Source of the DNA: Candidatus Bathyarchaeota archaeon
GTDB taxonomy: Archaea; Thermoproteota; Bathyarchaeia; Bathyarchaeales; Bathycorpusculaceae
Direction of reading: 5' to 3'
DNA length: 58,933 nucleotides
NCBI GenBank assembly: GCA_003164295.1
Contig: PLTA01000035.1
Span: 1-58,933 of the forward strand
Shown here: one piece after another, positions 51,327 through 58,933 of the stretch
Layout: every line of letters starts with the position of its first letter
How positions within the stretch are numbered: the stretch's first letter is position 1
Translations under genes and position numbers: made by a program
Notes under the pieces: model-generated
Database searches by the model: none
The model's input: the letters and a program-made list of their open reading frames with translations, nothing else
What the model was told of the DNA's origin: nothing

Positions 51327-51824
51327 TTAAGGCGAAGGGTTTGGAATAGGTAGATTTTGAGCTATTGAAGTTATCCCTACGCCCACATTAAGATTTAAAG
51401 TTCCCATATCAATTCTGCTCATCGGTATCCCTGTTGCATTAATTGTTAATCCTCCCCAAGTTCCGACTACATCATAAATCTGTTGACTTGGAAGAGATAT
51501 GTTGTAGAATCCATTTTGAACTGGCGTAGTATATGTTAAATTGTTGTTATCCGTATCTACAAATTCAATTTGTGTGGGCTGAATCTCCAAGCCTTTGTAA
51601 TCGACTGTGCCAGATACCTGGATATTACTTACAAGTGTTGGAGTCGGAGTTGACACTGGTGTTGATGTTGGAGTTTGAATTGGTGCAACTATTGAATTAT
51701 TTCCATTGAAAAGATAGAAACCTACTATTGCTACTACAACTATTAGCGCTATCAATGCAACAGCAATTCCTATGCTTCTATTCCTGTTAGCTTTTTTAGG
51801 AACTGATGATGTTTGGTTATTCAT
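51327..51824 (-). CDS. Membrane-anchored beta-sandwich protein (cargo gene)
   Basis: 165 residues. N-terminal membrane helix (about 18-40, IGIAVALIALIVVVAIVGFYLF) followed by a Pro/Thr linker (PTSTPVSTPTPTLVS) and a beta-rich domain with VSGTVDYKGLEIQPTQIEFVD ending NPSP, like a carboxypeptidase-regulatory or CNA-B-type domain. It faces outward as a type II membrane protein. Antisense to viral genes and upstream of the second PQQ pseudogene on the same strand. Confidence 0.65.
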   Translation of the reverse strand: MNNQTSSVPKKANRNRSIGIAVALIALIVVVAIVGFYLFNGNNSIVAPIQTPTSTPVSTPTPTLVSNIQVSGTVDYKGLEIQPTQIEFVDTDNNNLTYTTPVQNGFYNISLPSQQIYDVVGTWGGLTINATGIPMSRIDMGTLNLNVGVGITSIAQNLPIPNPSP

Positions 51825-52063
51825 TAATTTTTACCTCCTATTTTCACGACTAGAAAGAGCAGCGCTCTAATAGCTCTCCTCAGAGAACAGAATGTTCCGC
51901 AAAGAGAACAGCCAAAAAAATGGGGAAAGTTTTGGTTTTTGGATTGGAGATTCCAGCAGCCTATCTCAAAGGTGAAAAAATTTGAGTTTTTCTGTTCAGG
52001 GCAATATCGTCTAAACTGCTTACAGCGTAAAGAACGGGCAGAAAGGCACCATCGCAAACGACA

Positions 52064-53466
52064 TCAGCGGTGAAGCACAATCAGTGACGATAAGCACTTT
52101 CTAAAGATTTTTCCTTTTGGTTTTTTAAACTTTACAAAAATAAGACTAATGCAATTGCCACTTTTCACTTCCTGCCCTTGTTGCCAACTTACTGCATTAA
52201 TTTTCAATCTCTTTTTAAAAATTGAGACAGCCGCTATAGCAACAATTGCGACCGCTATTACCGCACCGATTATAATGAGAAAAGCGTTAGACAAGAATGT
52301 TGACGAAGTACCAAAAACAAGAAGTTCCCCAACACTACCAGTTCCGACGCAAACTACCCCGTTGGCAACCGCAAAAGAGCTCGCAAACCCAGTCACCGGA
52401 TAACTCCATATTTGTGTACCTGTAGAAGCATTAAATGCATGAACATTCAAATCGCCTGACCCTATGTAGACTACGCCGTTATCAATTGCAGGCGATGATG
52501 AATAAACGGAGTAGCCCGTGTAGTAACTCCAGATTTTGATGCCCGACGAAGCATTCAAAGCATAAACGTCGTCGTTATTCGAGCCTACATAGACCACACC
52601 GTTGACAACAGCAGGAGACGAAACAACATCGTCACCTGTAGAATAACTCCACATTTTAATGCCTGTAGTAGAGTTCAAAGCATACACGTTGCCGTCATCA
52701 GATCCTACATAGACAACTCCATTTACAATAGAGGGAGAGGTTTCGACACCACTCCCAGTTGTATAATTCCAGAGATTGTCGCCGTTTGTGGCGTTCAAAG
52801 CATAGACGTTATCATTAATTGAACAAGTATAAACGACTCCATTTGAGAAAGCAGGATTTGACAAGCCCGGTACATCTCTTGCCCAGATTTGGTCGCCGTT
52901 AGTCGCATTTAAAGCGTAAACACTGCTACCGCCGTTGTCATAGACGACTCCGTTAACTACAACAGGGGACTCACCGCCATTGGCAGTGTTGTTCCAAATT
53001 GAATCGCCATTAGAAGCCTTCAACGCACCAACGTAGTTGTTTGAGCCAAAAAAGATGTCTCCGTTGGCGAAAGCGGGCGTGTTAATGCCACTGGACGAGT
53101 TGTCTATGTAATCCCAAAGTACGGCGCCGTTTGAGGCTCTGAAGGCATAGATGCCGCCCCAAGTCAGGGGGGTACATATTCGCTAATCTCGGCGTAAACG
53201 CCGCCTAAACCTACGTAAATTACACCGTCCACAAGAATTGGGGAATTAAAAGAAGAAACGCTATCTGCGTCGCTGGAATGCATGTTGGTTTTCCAAAGGA
53301 GTGAAGGAGTAATCACCGGGTTACCTGAACCTACGCCACTGTGCGAAGGGTCAGCTTGATACATTGGCCAGTCCCCGGCAGATTGAGCATTCACCGTTAG
53401 CGCTAAAGCTGAGAACATTGACATACACAAAATGGCAACCAATGCAATTGCTAATCGCCCATTCAA
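52064..53466 (-). pseudogene. PQQ-type beta-propeller protein, frameshifted (cargo gene)
   Basis: First frame (53466 to 53164): signal peptide GRLAIALVAILCMSMFSALAL and the first blade. Second frame (from about 53150 down to 52064): six or seven blades with repeats VVYVGSDDGNVYALNSTTG + MWSY and a C-terminal helix FLIIIGAVIAVAIVAIAAV. Adding one C to the C6 tract at 53165-53170 (plus strand G6) rejoins the frames as ...EYVPPLTWGGIYAF. So it is one lost base, either a read error in a homopolymer or phase variation. Paralogue of the propeller at 46193-47596. Confidence 0.8.
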
Positions 53467-53638
53467 GTTAACTCCTCCTTATGAAGCACGGGAGTTAACC
53501 TTGTCTATATAAGCTAACGCATTAAACAGCAATATTTTTTTTATTTTCTAAATACTTGATTTATCAAAATTGATGGATGTTTGATTGAGTGAAAGTCAAA
53601 ATGGTGCTTTTAACTAACTGTCTGGAGTTTTTCTTATA

Positions 53639-54070
53639 ATGTCTGCTGCTGCTTTAAGCATTTTTCTTCAGACTCAGTGGGTATTAACTGCTCCTCTTGC
53701 GTCGACGATTGATTGGCCTACTGATCGCACAACTACTGCAACCTGGGCTAACAGTACAAGTCCCAATAGTGTAATGGTGGCTTGTTTTGAAGTTGGGGGT
53801 TCCAGTGGTCGAAGTTCAGAATCAAGTGTTGTGACCGATGAGATTGTAGAAGTTAAAATAATGGTTAGGGGTCAAGCTAATTTGGCGGCGAATCAGGCTT
53901 TGCGAAATACCGTTTTTGCTGCGGTTCGAGCGATTTTGGCAGCGAATTTTAGTATTCTTATTAATGGAAATTTGAAGATTTCTGCTTTGAGGCTTAGCGG
54001 CGCTTATGATGTGTCTCAGTATAGCAGTCGTGATGTGATAGTTACTCTTCAGTATCCTGAAGGAACATAG
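53639..54070 (+). CDS. Tail terminator-like protein
   Basis: 143 residues. Segment KIMVRGQANLAANQALRNTVFAAVRAILAANFSILINGNLKISAL is like the central helix and strands of phage tail terminators (gpU/gp17-type), which cap the tail tube. Its location just before the tail tube gene fits. Confidence moderate. Confidence 0.6.
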   Translation: MSAAALSIFLQTQWVLTAPLASTIDWPTDRTTTATWANSTSPNSVMVACFEVGGSSGRSSESSVVTDEIVEVKIMVRGQANLAANQALRNTVFAAVRAILAANFSILINGNLKISALRLSGAYDVSQYSSRDVIVTLQYPEGT

Positions 54071-54091
54071 TGGGGGTGAAAAAGTTTGGTT

Positions 54092-54550
54092 ATGATTTAT
54101 ACTACAGGTGTAGTTGCTAAGATTGGCGCATCCTCTGTAAATTGCACTACTGTATCGAGTGGGATGAAAGCGTTTACTTATGATGAGGTCATTGGAGACG
54201 ATGGTGAAGGTTCTACACCGGCAATGGTCATTAATTCAACAACGCCCCAAGGGTACAATCCAGGTCACCAATATGTAAAGTTGACTTTGCAAATGACAAG
54301 TACATTGTTTAAGCCTCTTTTGGCTGCTGATGGTACTTCGCCGACGTGGGGACCCTATAAGATACCTGGTGGCGATCCTGTTACGATTCCTTATTTTGTT
54401 GTTTCAGCTAAAGCAGCAGACGGATCCACTGTGACGTTTACATGTGTTAATGTTACGCCTGGCAAAGCTACGATGACAATTGATGCGACAGGGAAAGAAG
54501 TTGTGACTGTTTACAGTTTCAAATGCGATAGTGTCACGCCTTCTGCTTAA
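54092..54550 (+). CDS. Tail tube (major tail) protein
   Basis: 152 residues from ATG 54092 (TTG 54086 is alternative). All-beta with YTTGVVAKIGASSVNCTT, the strand-turn-strand TFTCVNVTPGKATMTIDATGKEVVTVYSFKC; size and position between tail terminator and baseplate genes are those of tube proteins with the Hcp-like fold. It contains two or three Cys, perhaps disulfides. Confidence 0.65.
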   Translation: MIYTTGVVAKIGASSVNCTTVSSGMKAFTYDEVIGDDGEGSTPAMVINSTTPQGYNPGHQYVKLTLQMTSTLFKPLLAADGTSPTWGPYKIPGGDPVTIPYFVVSAKAADGSTVTFTCVNVTPGKATMTIDATGKEVVTVYSFKCDSVTPSA

Positions 54551-54577
54551 TTTTTCTCCTTTTGGAGGCTGAATTTC

Positions 54578-55441
54578 TTGGGGTTTGACGGTGTTTCTTC
54601 TGATAAAATCAATGATTACTTTGCTGCTTCAGAGAATTTGCCGCATGAAGAGCCTACTTACGAATATCGAATTTGTGACTTTTGTTTGACGCCGCCTTGT
54701 GAAGATTGTTTGCCTTGGGACTTCAACATTTTCAAGCTTTCAGAGATACCGTTGTTTTTTCCCGATGCAACTGTCAACGGTGAGGGCGTAATTGAGGTTC
54801 GAAAGCATAAGCACTGCCGTTGTGGGCTTTTTCCTGTTAGCGGTTTTATCTTGGATGATGATTTGATGAGTGATAATGTTAGAGATAAGATGCAGGCTAT
54901 TCGTAATCATAAACTAGCGTTTAGAGAAGAAGATAACAATTCTCTTCTAAATGAACTCCAGGCGATGAGTCGAAAGCAGGATGCGGAAGCAGCTGCGGTT
55001 GCTGCGATGAAGGCAAATGATCCGAATAAGGTTTTAATTAAGTCCCGTCAGACAGAATTTAGTTTTTCTGCTGATGGCGAGTTGAAGTTGACTCCGAAGG
55101 CGCCTCTAGAAAGTGGGACTCAATTGGCTCCGGCTAGGGCTTTTAGTGTTCGGCGACTGAGGGAGCTGGAGGTTTTTCGTTCTCCTCAAGCCTTGGCACG
55201 TGTGGGGATGCGTGAAGGCATTGGAGCTATGGGCGAGGCTGGTTTACTTGGGGGTGCAGAATCTTTTGCTGGTGCTCTTCCGCCTTTGGCTTTTCTTATG
55301 GTTTTGCCTGAACTTGAAAAAGTGTTGAAAGTTTGGTTTGACAACTATATGAAAACACAGCAAGTAAAAACTGAAACCCAGTTCAACAAAGAACGCGCAG
55401 AGGCATATCTTAATGTTTATAGGGGAATTATTCCAGCTTGA
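54578..55441 (+). CDS. Zinc-ribbon tail protein with Ala-rich helical end
   Basis: 287 residues from TTG 54578 behind GGAGG. Residues 20-90 have CDFCLTPPCEDC ... HKHCRC, a zinc ribbon like that of MuF proteins (compare the gene at 47736). The rest is helical and ends with a hydrophobic segment (FAGALPPLAFLMVLPELEKV) and an amphipathic tail. It takes the tape-measure position (between tube and hub) but is very short for it. Could be a chaperone or a tape-measure of a very short tail. Confidence 0.55.
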   Translation: MGFDGVSSDKINDYFAASENLPHEEPTYEYRICDFCLTPPCEDCLPWDFNIFKLSEIPLFFPDATVNGEGVIEVRKHKHCRCGLFPVSGFILDDDLMSDNVRDKMQAIRNHKLAFREEDNNSLLNELQAMSRKQDAEAAAVAAMKANDPNKVLIKSRQTEFSFSADGELKLTPKAPLESGTQLAPARAFSVRRLRELEVFRSPQALARVGMREGIGAMGEAGLLGGAESFAGALPPLAFLMVLPELEKVLKVWFDNYMKTQQVKTETQFNKERAEAYLNVYRGIIPA

Positions 55442-57507
55442 CAAATCTTATCACAGCTACCGTGAATGGCGCTGATATTTCTAGTAGAATTCAAAAAGCA
55501 AGCATAACCAGGAAAGCCACAGAAGGCATTGGTAACTTTACTTTATTATTAAATAATAATGATGGCAGCTTAACATCAAGTCAATTTCCAGTGAACGCAG
55601 TAAATAACATCAGTTTAGCCCCCGATTTTGGTGGCACCCAATATCCTTTCTTCAATGGTTACCTTGATATTCCCGATTTTATTCAGACTCAAGATCAAAA
55701 GTCAAAAAGTGTGCAAGTAGTGCAGTTGCAGGGGCGTGATTTTGGGCAGGATCTGCAAAATAAAACTGTTTGGGGCAGCGATTCAAATCATATAAACAGC
55801 ATCATCTATAATCTGTTAACTTTTGGGCAATCGCCCCCAGTTTTAGGAGCATCAACTAATTACACCGAAATAGTGGGGCAAGTTCTTGTCCCAGATACTA
55901 CAACCTCAGTTTTTTGGGATAGCCAAGGCAGAACATTAATCAGCGACAACATAAGGCGCCTCTTAAATCTCGCAAACTTTGACGGCTACGTTGATTTAAA
56001 CAAAAACTGGGTAATGTTTCCCGTTGGCACAATCTCAAGCGGCATAAATCTCTATGATGTTCCAGACGGCCCAACTTTCCCAAATTCACCAACAACAAAT
56101 CAACAGTTTATCTTAAAACAACAATCTGGCTCCTACATTCCCGGGTTCTACACTTACAATGGTTCAGCCTGGAGCTTCATAAACAACACAGCTCAAAACA
56201 ACATCATAGGCCCTGTTCATGTTCAGCCTGTCAATAGCAGAGAACTACGCAACGTCATATCCGCGTATGGAGGCATCGATGTTAATGATAGTTGGACAGA
56301 CTGGGGAACTGCACAGTACTGGTTTGCCGCAACAAACGCCGCATCAATAATCGATTACGTCTCCACAGATATTTGGCAGCTTCCCCAAGCAGGCGCATCA
56401 GTATTAAAAATCACTGCTAAAACAACTTTGGACGATACTAATCAATCGATTATGTGGGGCATGAATTTCCCCGGATTATTCCATTGGTATCTACCCTTTA
56501 ACCAAGTTAGTCTTGCAACTATAAAATTCAGCATATTTGTACACAATGCCGCTGGGACTCCTGAAAATCAAGATCAAACCTGGACGTTGAGCGACCCCAA
56601 ATTTATCACGCCTTCAATATCTTTAACTGACAATTTAGGAAACATTATTCATTTTCAATGGGGCGGCAACTACCGATTTAACAAATGGCTCGTTTTTGAA
56701 TGTAACGTCGGCTACAATTTAACCTCTGAAGCCCAAATTTATGATTGGAGTGGCAGTCATGGGCCTGCTCCGCCTTTTGGTGATCAAGGGCATGATAAAT
56801 GGGTTCTCGATCATTTTAGCACTGCATCTGGAAATACGGGGTTTAACTGGAAAATCGTTAACGTCACTTTTTTAAGTGGTGGCGAATCAGGCGCGTTGCC
56901 ATCTGGTCCGGGGATTCATGTTACTCGAATTGATTATATTTTGTTTGATAATCTTGTTTATCCCCAGGTGCAGGTTGTAGCTACTGCCGATCACAGTGGG
57001 TTAAACAATTATAATGCAGTTTCCACAGACGGGATCCACTCAGGACTTGGAGTTTGCCCGATTTGCCTACGTTATTTTAGCCAAAGTCCTTATGGTCAAA
57101 GGCAATTAACTGTTACCCGCACAAACATCAATTACCAAACTGACCTCAACAATTATGCTGAAACTGTTTGCAATCAACGCATGACTCCACTATCAACGGT
57201 TTCGTTAAGATGTGATGGACGTGCGGGTCTTGTTGCGGGTGCTTGGAATTGGTATCCAGGCAAAAACATCAGTTTAAACGGTTCAGAAAGCTACCGCATG
57301 ATAGAGATTACCCATACCATCGAGCGAAATGTGGAAGGCAGCGGTTTTAGTCACGTGGTAGATTTGTCGCTTGTACCTAAGTTTATGCAGCTTGACATGG
57401 AGCAGTGGACTTATAGCGCTCATGGCGACGTTGGCGTAGCACGCCAACTGCATGATCGAGTTCAAGCCTTAGAAAATACGTATCAGCTTTTCAACCCAAC
57501 ATCTTAG
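55438..57507 (+). CDS. Baseplate hub/tail protein with embedded sugar-binding-like domain
   Basis: 689 residues; starts in an overlap with the previous stop. The N-terminal half resembles phage hub proteins (gpD/gp27-like): ATVNGADISSRIQKASITRKATEGIGNFTLLLNNNDG, then QLQGRDFGQDLQNKTVWG. Residues about 270-510 are an Ala/Trp-rich beta region with WSGSHG- and WKIVNVTF-type strands, like a concanavalin/jelly-roll insert, and the C-terminus (about 580-689) returns to a hub-like part RAGLVAGAWNWYPGKNISLNG. It docks the tube and contacts the host surface. Confidence 0.7.
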   Translation: MTNLITATVNGADISSRIQKASITRKATEGIGNFTLLLNNNDGSLTSSQFPVNAVNNISLAPDFGGTQYPFFNGYLDIPDFIQTQDQKSKSVQVVQLQGRDFGQDLQNKTVWGSDSNHINSIIYNLLTFGQSPPVLGASTNYTEIVGQVLVPDTTTSVFWDSQGRTLISDNIRRLLNLANFDGYVDLNKNWVMFPVGTISSGINLYDVPDGPTFPNSPTTNQQFILKQQSGSYIPGFYTYNGSAWSFINNTAQNNIIGPVHVQPVNSRELRNVISAYGGIDVNDSWTDWGTAQYWFAATNAASIIDYVSTDIWQLPQAGASVLKITAKTTLDDTNQSIMWGMNFPGLFHWYLPFNQVSLATIKFSIFVHNAAGTPENQDQTWTLSDPKFITPSISLTDNLGNIIHFQWGGNYRFNKWLVFECNVGYNLTSEAQIYDWSGSHGPAPPFGDQGHDKWVLDHFSTASGNTGFNWKIVNVTFLSGGESGALPSGPGIHVTRIDYILFDNLVYPQVQVVATADHSGLNNYNAVSTDGIHSGLGVCPICLRYFSQSPYGQRQLTVTRTNINYQTDLNNYAETVCNQRMTPLSTVSLRCDGRAGLVAGAWNWYPGKNISLNGSESYRMIEITHTIERNVEGSGFSHVVDLSLVPKFMQLDMEQWTYSAHGDVGVARQLHDRVQALENTYQLFNPTS

Positions 57508-57519
57508 GAGAAAAAGACT

Positions 57520-58933
57520 ATGCCGTATCTTGTCGATGTCACTCAGGTAAGAAATCTCCAAACGTATCTTGGCAGTTTTGGAGTTTCTTGGTCACAAATA
57601 ACTTCTATTCCTGCAACATTTACGCCTTCAGCGCACGCATCAACCCATCTCGTTGCTGGCTCAGACTCAATTTATGATCAAGATTTACACACTACTGCTA
57701 CACCATCTTTTAACTCGGTTACAGCTGGCAACTTCATATTTTTAGGACATACAAGTTCAAACTTAAGTTACTGGACTTCGACACTGTACAATGATAACGG
57801 TATAGGCACGCGGGCTTCAGTAAATGGCATAGCAGCTTCAGGTGACTTATACATCCCAAATGCGATACAGGTTGCAGGCGGAATACAATTCTCATATTCT
57901 TCAACTGCTGTCAATTTGGTGTGGTCAAATAATCATGTTCTTTCGCTTATAGCTGATAGTTCAAGTCCGTTTGCGTATTTATGCAATAAAGATCCCCGAA
58001 CAGGCGCGACGGTTTCAAATTATACAGCATACTTTGGAGCGTTAGATCTGGGTGCAGTTTACTGTCAATACATAAACCCGATTGGAACAACGCATTATGT
58101 CACGGTTGTTGGAACACAATTTAATGATGACTACTCCGTAGCTTTTGCTGGGGCTTTGAAATTTGCTTCTGGAGCCAAATTATACGATGAAGCAGGACTA
58201 TCTGGTTCTTCGGGTCAATTTATGCAAGTTAATTCTTCAGGTCTACCTGTTTGGACTTCTTATTCACCTGCTGCTTGGAACGGCGGTACAATCACAACTA
58301 AGTTAACCACTAATCTTGGAACATCATCAGGAGGTAATCCACATTGGGGGCTTCAAACAAGCAGCGTAGCTCGTTGGCAATTAGGTTTGTTAACTGCGGA
58401 GTCAGGCAGCAATTCAGGTTCAGACTTCAACATTTGGGGTTATTCAGATGCAGGTTCCTTTTTGGGTTCTTGGTGCCACATCACCCGCTCAAGTGGCGCA
58501 TTTTATACAAGAAATAGCACTTTAGACGATGGATCAGGAAACGTGACTGTTGCGGGTAATGTCACAATTAGTAACACAGGCAATAATCAAATATCCTTAG
58601 GTCCCAATCCTTCAAGTGGACCATCAAACGCATTTATCAAGTATTCTGTAAGTGAAGATTATTTAGGTTTGTTTACATGGGCTGACGGTAAACCTATTCA
58701 TATTGGTGGTTCAAGTGTTATCTTTGCCGCTGAAGGTGGGAGTGCAAGAGCAAGTTTAGATTCTTCAGGCAATTTAACAGTCGCAGGCACACTTGGCGTT
58801 TACGGGACAGCGTCTTTTGCTGGCTCCATCGGAGTCGGCGGAACTGTCGCCTTTAGCCCTTACGCAACAAATAATGACTATTGCTGGCTTGTGTGGGTTA
58901 ACAAGGATACTTTAGGACTTTTATGTCAACATG
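57520..58933 (+). CDS. Tail fibre/host-recognition protein, partial at the window edge
   Basis: 471 codons open to the last base, behind GGAG at 57507-57510. It starts with MPYLVDVTQVRNLQTYLG and then HASTHLVAGSDSIYDQDLHTTATPSFNSVTAGN, typical of tail fibres that repeat beta strands. Later repeats carry ...TSNLSYWTSTLYN and GGTITTKLTTNLGTSSGG. It is Ser/Thr/Asn/Gly-rich, with no charged blocks. The C-terminus, often a chaperone or receptor-binding domain, is outside the window. Confidence 0.75.
   Translation, partial: MPYLVDVTQVRNLQTYLGSFGVSWSQITSIPATFTPSAHASTHLVAGSDSIYDQDLHTTATPSFNSVTAGNFIFLGHTSSNLSYWTSTLYNDNGIGTRASVNGIAASGDLYIPNAIQVAGGIQFSYSSTAVNLVWSNNHVLSLIADSSSPFAYLCNKDPRTGATVSNYTAYFGALDLGAVYCQYINPIGTTHYVTVVGTQFNDDYSVAFAGALKFASGAKLYDEAGLSGSSGQFMQVNSSGLPVWTSYSPAAWNGGTITTKLTTNLGTSSGGNPHWGLQTSSVARWQLGLLTAESGSNSGSDFNIWGYSDAGSFLGSWCHITRSSGAFYTRNSTLDDGSGNVTVAGNVTISNTGNNQISLGPNPSSGPSNAFIKYSVSEDYLGLFTWADGKPIHIGGSSVIFAAEGGSARASLDSSGNLTVAGTLGVYGTASFAGSIGVGGTVAFSPYATNNDYCWLVWVNKDTLGLLCQH

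Larger units (their letters stand above)
34968..58933 (+). mobile_element. Integrated tailed-virus (Caudoviricetes-like) provirus, right end outside the window
   Basis: From 35,054 on, genes are packed with TTGA/ATGA overlaps, mostly on one strand, and include terminase small and large subunits, portal, protease-scaffold, major capsid, connector, tail terminator, tail tube, hub and fibre in the canonical head-tail order. The left edge abuts tRNA-Asn. No integrase, right attachment site, replication module or lysis gene is visible, so these should lie further right. Three cargo blocks are antisense. Host association with an archaeon is clear from flanking genes; the viral TTG starts and host-like cargo support it. 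Confidence 0.93.

Noticed and set aside
51824..52057. 77-codon minus-strand frame between cargo genes
   Set aside because: Low-complexity composition; the opposite strand has a Cys- and Arg/His-rich reading that is equally unconvincing, so the stretch is left as non-coding or decayed.
34945..58933. Second copy of the tRNA-Asn 3' end as right attachment site
   Set aside because: No copy of the tRNA end was found by eye to the end of the window; short partial matches such as ACGGCGACGA near 47877 are coincidental.
34968..58933. Reading the region as an integrated plasmid because of the ParB-like gene
   Set aside because: Terminase, portal, protease, capsid and tail genes are present in viral order; no ParA or plasmid replication gene is seen.

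Overview
The window looks like a piece of an archaeal chromosome of moderate-to-low G+C, most likely from the TACK side and plausibly a Bathyarchaeia-type organism. The signs are archaeal RNase P proteins (Rpp30, Pop5), eL15 and eL13 ribosomal proteins, an archaeal tRNA-splicing endonuclease, a four-subunit 2-oxoacid:ferredoxin oxidoreductase, many secreted PQQ-type beta-propeller and PEF-CTERM-like surface proteins, poly-T terminators and TATA-type promoters. The lineage is an inference from gene content; no rRNA is present to settle it.

Chromosomal part (1 to about 34,970). It opens with the 3' part of a tRNA, a frameshifted type IV pilin with a small partner gene, a multi-membrane glycosyltransferase, a nitroreductase, a frameshifted zinc alcohol dehydrogenase, a GNAT enzyme and a flippase-like UPF0104 protein. 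At 6.8-9.6 kb lies a compact surface module: a secreted protein with a dockerin-like end, and divergently a membrane-anchored winged-helix regulator directly followed by a PEF-anchored cohesin protein. Next come an RGG-tailed OB-fold single-strand-binding protein, malic enzyme, RimI, a second UPF0104 protein, glycyl-tRNA synthetase, a PhoU-like protein, EndA, a sugar-nucleotidyltransferase and a DUF362 protein that seems to begin at an ACG codon. From 22.0 to 24.5 kb is the conserved archaeal translation/RNA-processing operon (eL15, eL13, exosome-associated RNA-binding protein, Rpp30, Pop5), preceded by a leader with three CCGTA(A)G repeats. An isopropylmalate/homocitrate synthase-family enzyme, the por-type operon (gamma, delta, alpha, beta), a 917-residue surface protein and a B12-radical-SAM protein follow.

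Provirus (about 34,970 to beyond 58,933). Directly after an intact tRNA-Asn(GTT) the gene style changes to tightly overlapping small genes on one strand. They form a tailed-virus (HK97-type, Caudoviricetes-like) programme: DNA methyltransferase, several unknown small proteins, ParB-like protein, ABC ATPase, GNAT domain, winged-helix proteins, small and large terminase, portal, MuF-like protein, protease with an in-frame nested scaffold, decoration protein, major capsid protein, connector, tail terminator, tail tube, a zinc-ribbon tail protein, baseplate hub and a tail fibre that runs off the window. No integrase or right attachment site is inside the window. Three blocks of cargo genes lie antisense to the viral genes (39.7-40.9, 46.2-47.6, 51.3-53.5 kb), all encoding secreted or membrane proteins, including two PQQ propellers that resemble host surface proteins.

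Most interesting points: a likely viral DNA-modification cassette (adenine-type methyltransferase, ParB, ABC ATPase, GNAT) in which ATPase and GNAT appear to be joined by -1 frameshifting at an A AAA AAC site; antisense surface-protein cargo inserted between virion genes; an archaeal cohesin/dockerin pair with its own transmembrane regulator; and a modular 22-bp/20-bp repeat element near 18.8-19.0 kb.
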